Positions 63,676-64,000 of a DNA stretch of 64,000 nt are shown here, in pieces; position 1 is the stretch's first letter, and each line of letters opens with the position of its first letter. The position numbers and the translations under genes were made by a program. The stretch comes from Roseburia_D yibonii. GTDB lineage: Bacteria; Bacillota; Clostridia; Lachnospirales; Lachnospiraceae. The notes beneath the pieces are model-generated. The model saw only the letters and a list, made by a program, of their open reading frames with translations, was not told the origin of the DNA and did not search any database. The DNA is taken from assembly GCF_014297335.1 (NCBI RefSeq), contig NZ_JACOQH010000009.1, positions 44,441 to 108,440 of the forward strand, read 5' to 3'.

Positions 63676-64000
63676 AGGTTGACGCTGAACAGAAGATAAG
63701 AGAATAGAAAGACAAATGTTTTTATAAAAAAATGGCAGTTATCGCCATTATACTTTGTATTGGCACCGAAAATATATTTATTTCTCCGCGGCTTTTCTTC
63801 CAGGATGGGAGAGTGCCGCGGAGAATTTTTTTGCGAAGAAAGAATTGCTATAGCTTTTATAATTCTGGAAAAATATTTATCTAGTGTCTGCTGATTAAGC
63901 AGATATCTGCAACTTCCAGCTCTTACATCTGTTCCAGTCATGCCAGAAGCGGAACAGGCGCAAAAGAGCGTAAAGTATTCGCCTCTGAATCCTGAACAGA
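63676..64000. other. Gene-free end of the window
   Basis: Apart from the terminator at 63782-63832, I see no gene. CTGCTGATTAAGCAG near 63889-63903 is a small palindrome. The final bases may hold the promoter of the next gene. Confidence 0.4.
63782..63832 (+). terminator. Terminator after the GH51 gene
   Basis: TTCTCCGCGGC (63782-63792) pairs perfectly with GCCGCGGAGAA (63815-63825), followed by seven T residues (63826-63832). Confidence 0.85.

Overview
The window looks like a gut Firmicute of the Lachnospiraceae (Blautia, Dorea or [Ruminococcus]-like; genus not provable from the sequence alone). Support: low-to-moderate GC, strong AGGAGG Shine-Dalgarno sites, a Tn1549/CTn-type conjugative element with Clostridia-type transfer proteins, a bile salt hydrolase, a GH51 arabinofuranosidase and Clostridia-style IS remnants.

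Region 1 (1 to about 40,040) is most of one integrative and conjugative element (ICE); its left end lies outside the window. In order it holds: a control region with a sigma-70 region-4-like protein behind a structured leader; a 1753-residue LPxTG-type multi-CnaB surface protein; PcfB and the VirD4 coupling ATPase; a type IV secretion block (Maff2, VirB6/TrbL-like, PrgI/VirB3-like, VirB4, NlpC/P60 plus 3D cell-wall hydrolase, DUF4315, CD1107 family); topoisomerase III; DUF5688; an ArdC-like/zincin protein; a transfer-assisting protein; YodL/DUF4316; two Xre regulators; a minus-strand thymidylate module (dUTPase, ThyX-like, a nucleotide-enzyme-like protein); relaxase plus MobC with a probable oriT; a cargo cassette (FtsX-type ABC transporter with its two-component system, beside GNAT, TipAS and group II intron remnants); then excisionase-like HTH proteins and a tyrosine integrase. 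The element ends in a 3' fragment of a tRNA-Arg(CCU) gene, its attachment site.

The most interesting signal is an ICE-wide one. Five copies of a roughly 40-bp box (423, 1489, 18602, 30550 on the minus strand, 36793) each point into the head of a different functional block: control genes, surface/transfer operon, topB, mobC-relaxase, and xis-int. The box is probably a promoter/leader switch, and the ICE sigma-like protein is the natural candidate reader. Separately, two ICE genes (the cell-wall hydrolase and dUTPase) have ATA, and no ATG/GTG/TTG, exactly 9 nt after a perfect AGGAGG, with an in-frame TGA just upstream.

Region 2 (40,041 to about 51,000) is chromosome with scars: an older integrase remnant beside the same tRNA site, a 3' fragment of a cardiolipin synthase gene, a membrane PLD protein, a two-component system with a FUSC-type membrane protein, a truncated CDP-alcohol phosphatidyltransferase, a 581-bp deleted IS copy, an intact cardiolipin synthase, a bile salt hydrolase and an FtsH protease. 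Most of these act on membrane lipids or envelope quality.

Region 3 (51,000 to 55,900) is a decayed mobile segment: ISL3 remnant, nitroreductase remnant, two intact MATE efflux genes, a serine recombinase remnant and an IS30 remnant. Region 4 (55,900 to the end) holds a chemotaxis receptor, an alpha/beta hydrolase, several small or broken genes, an SGNH esterase remnant and an intact GH51 arabinofuranosidase.
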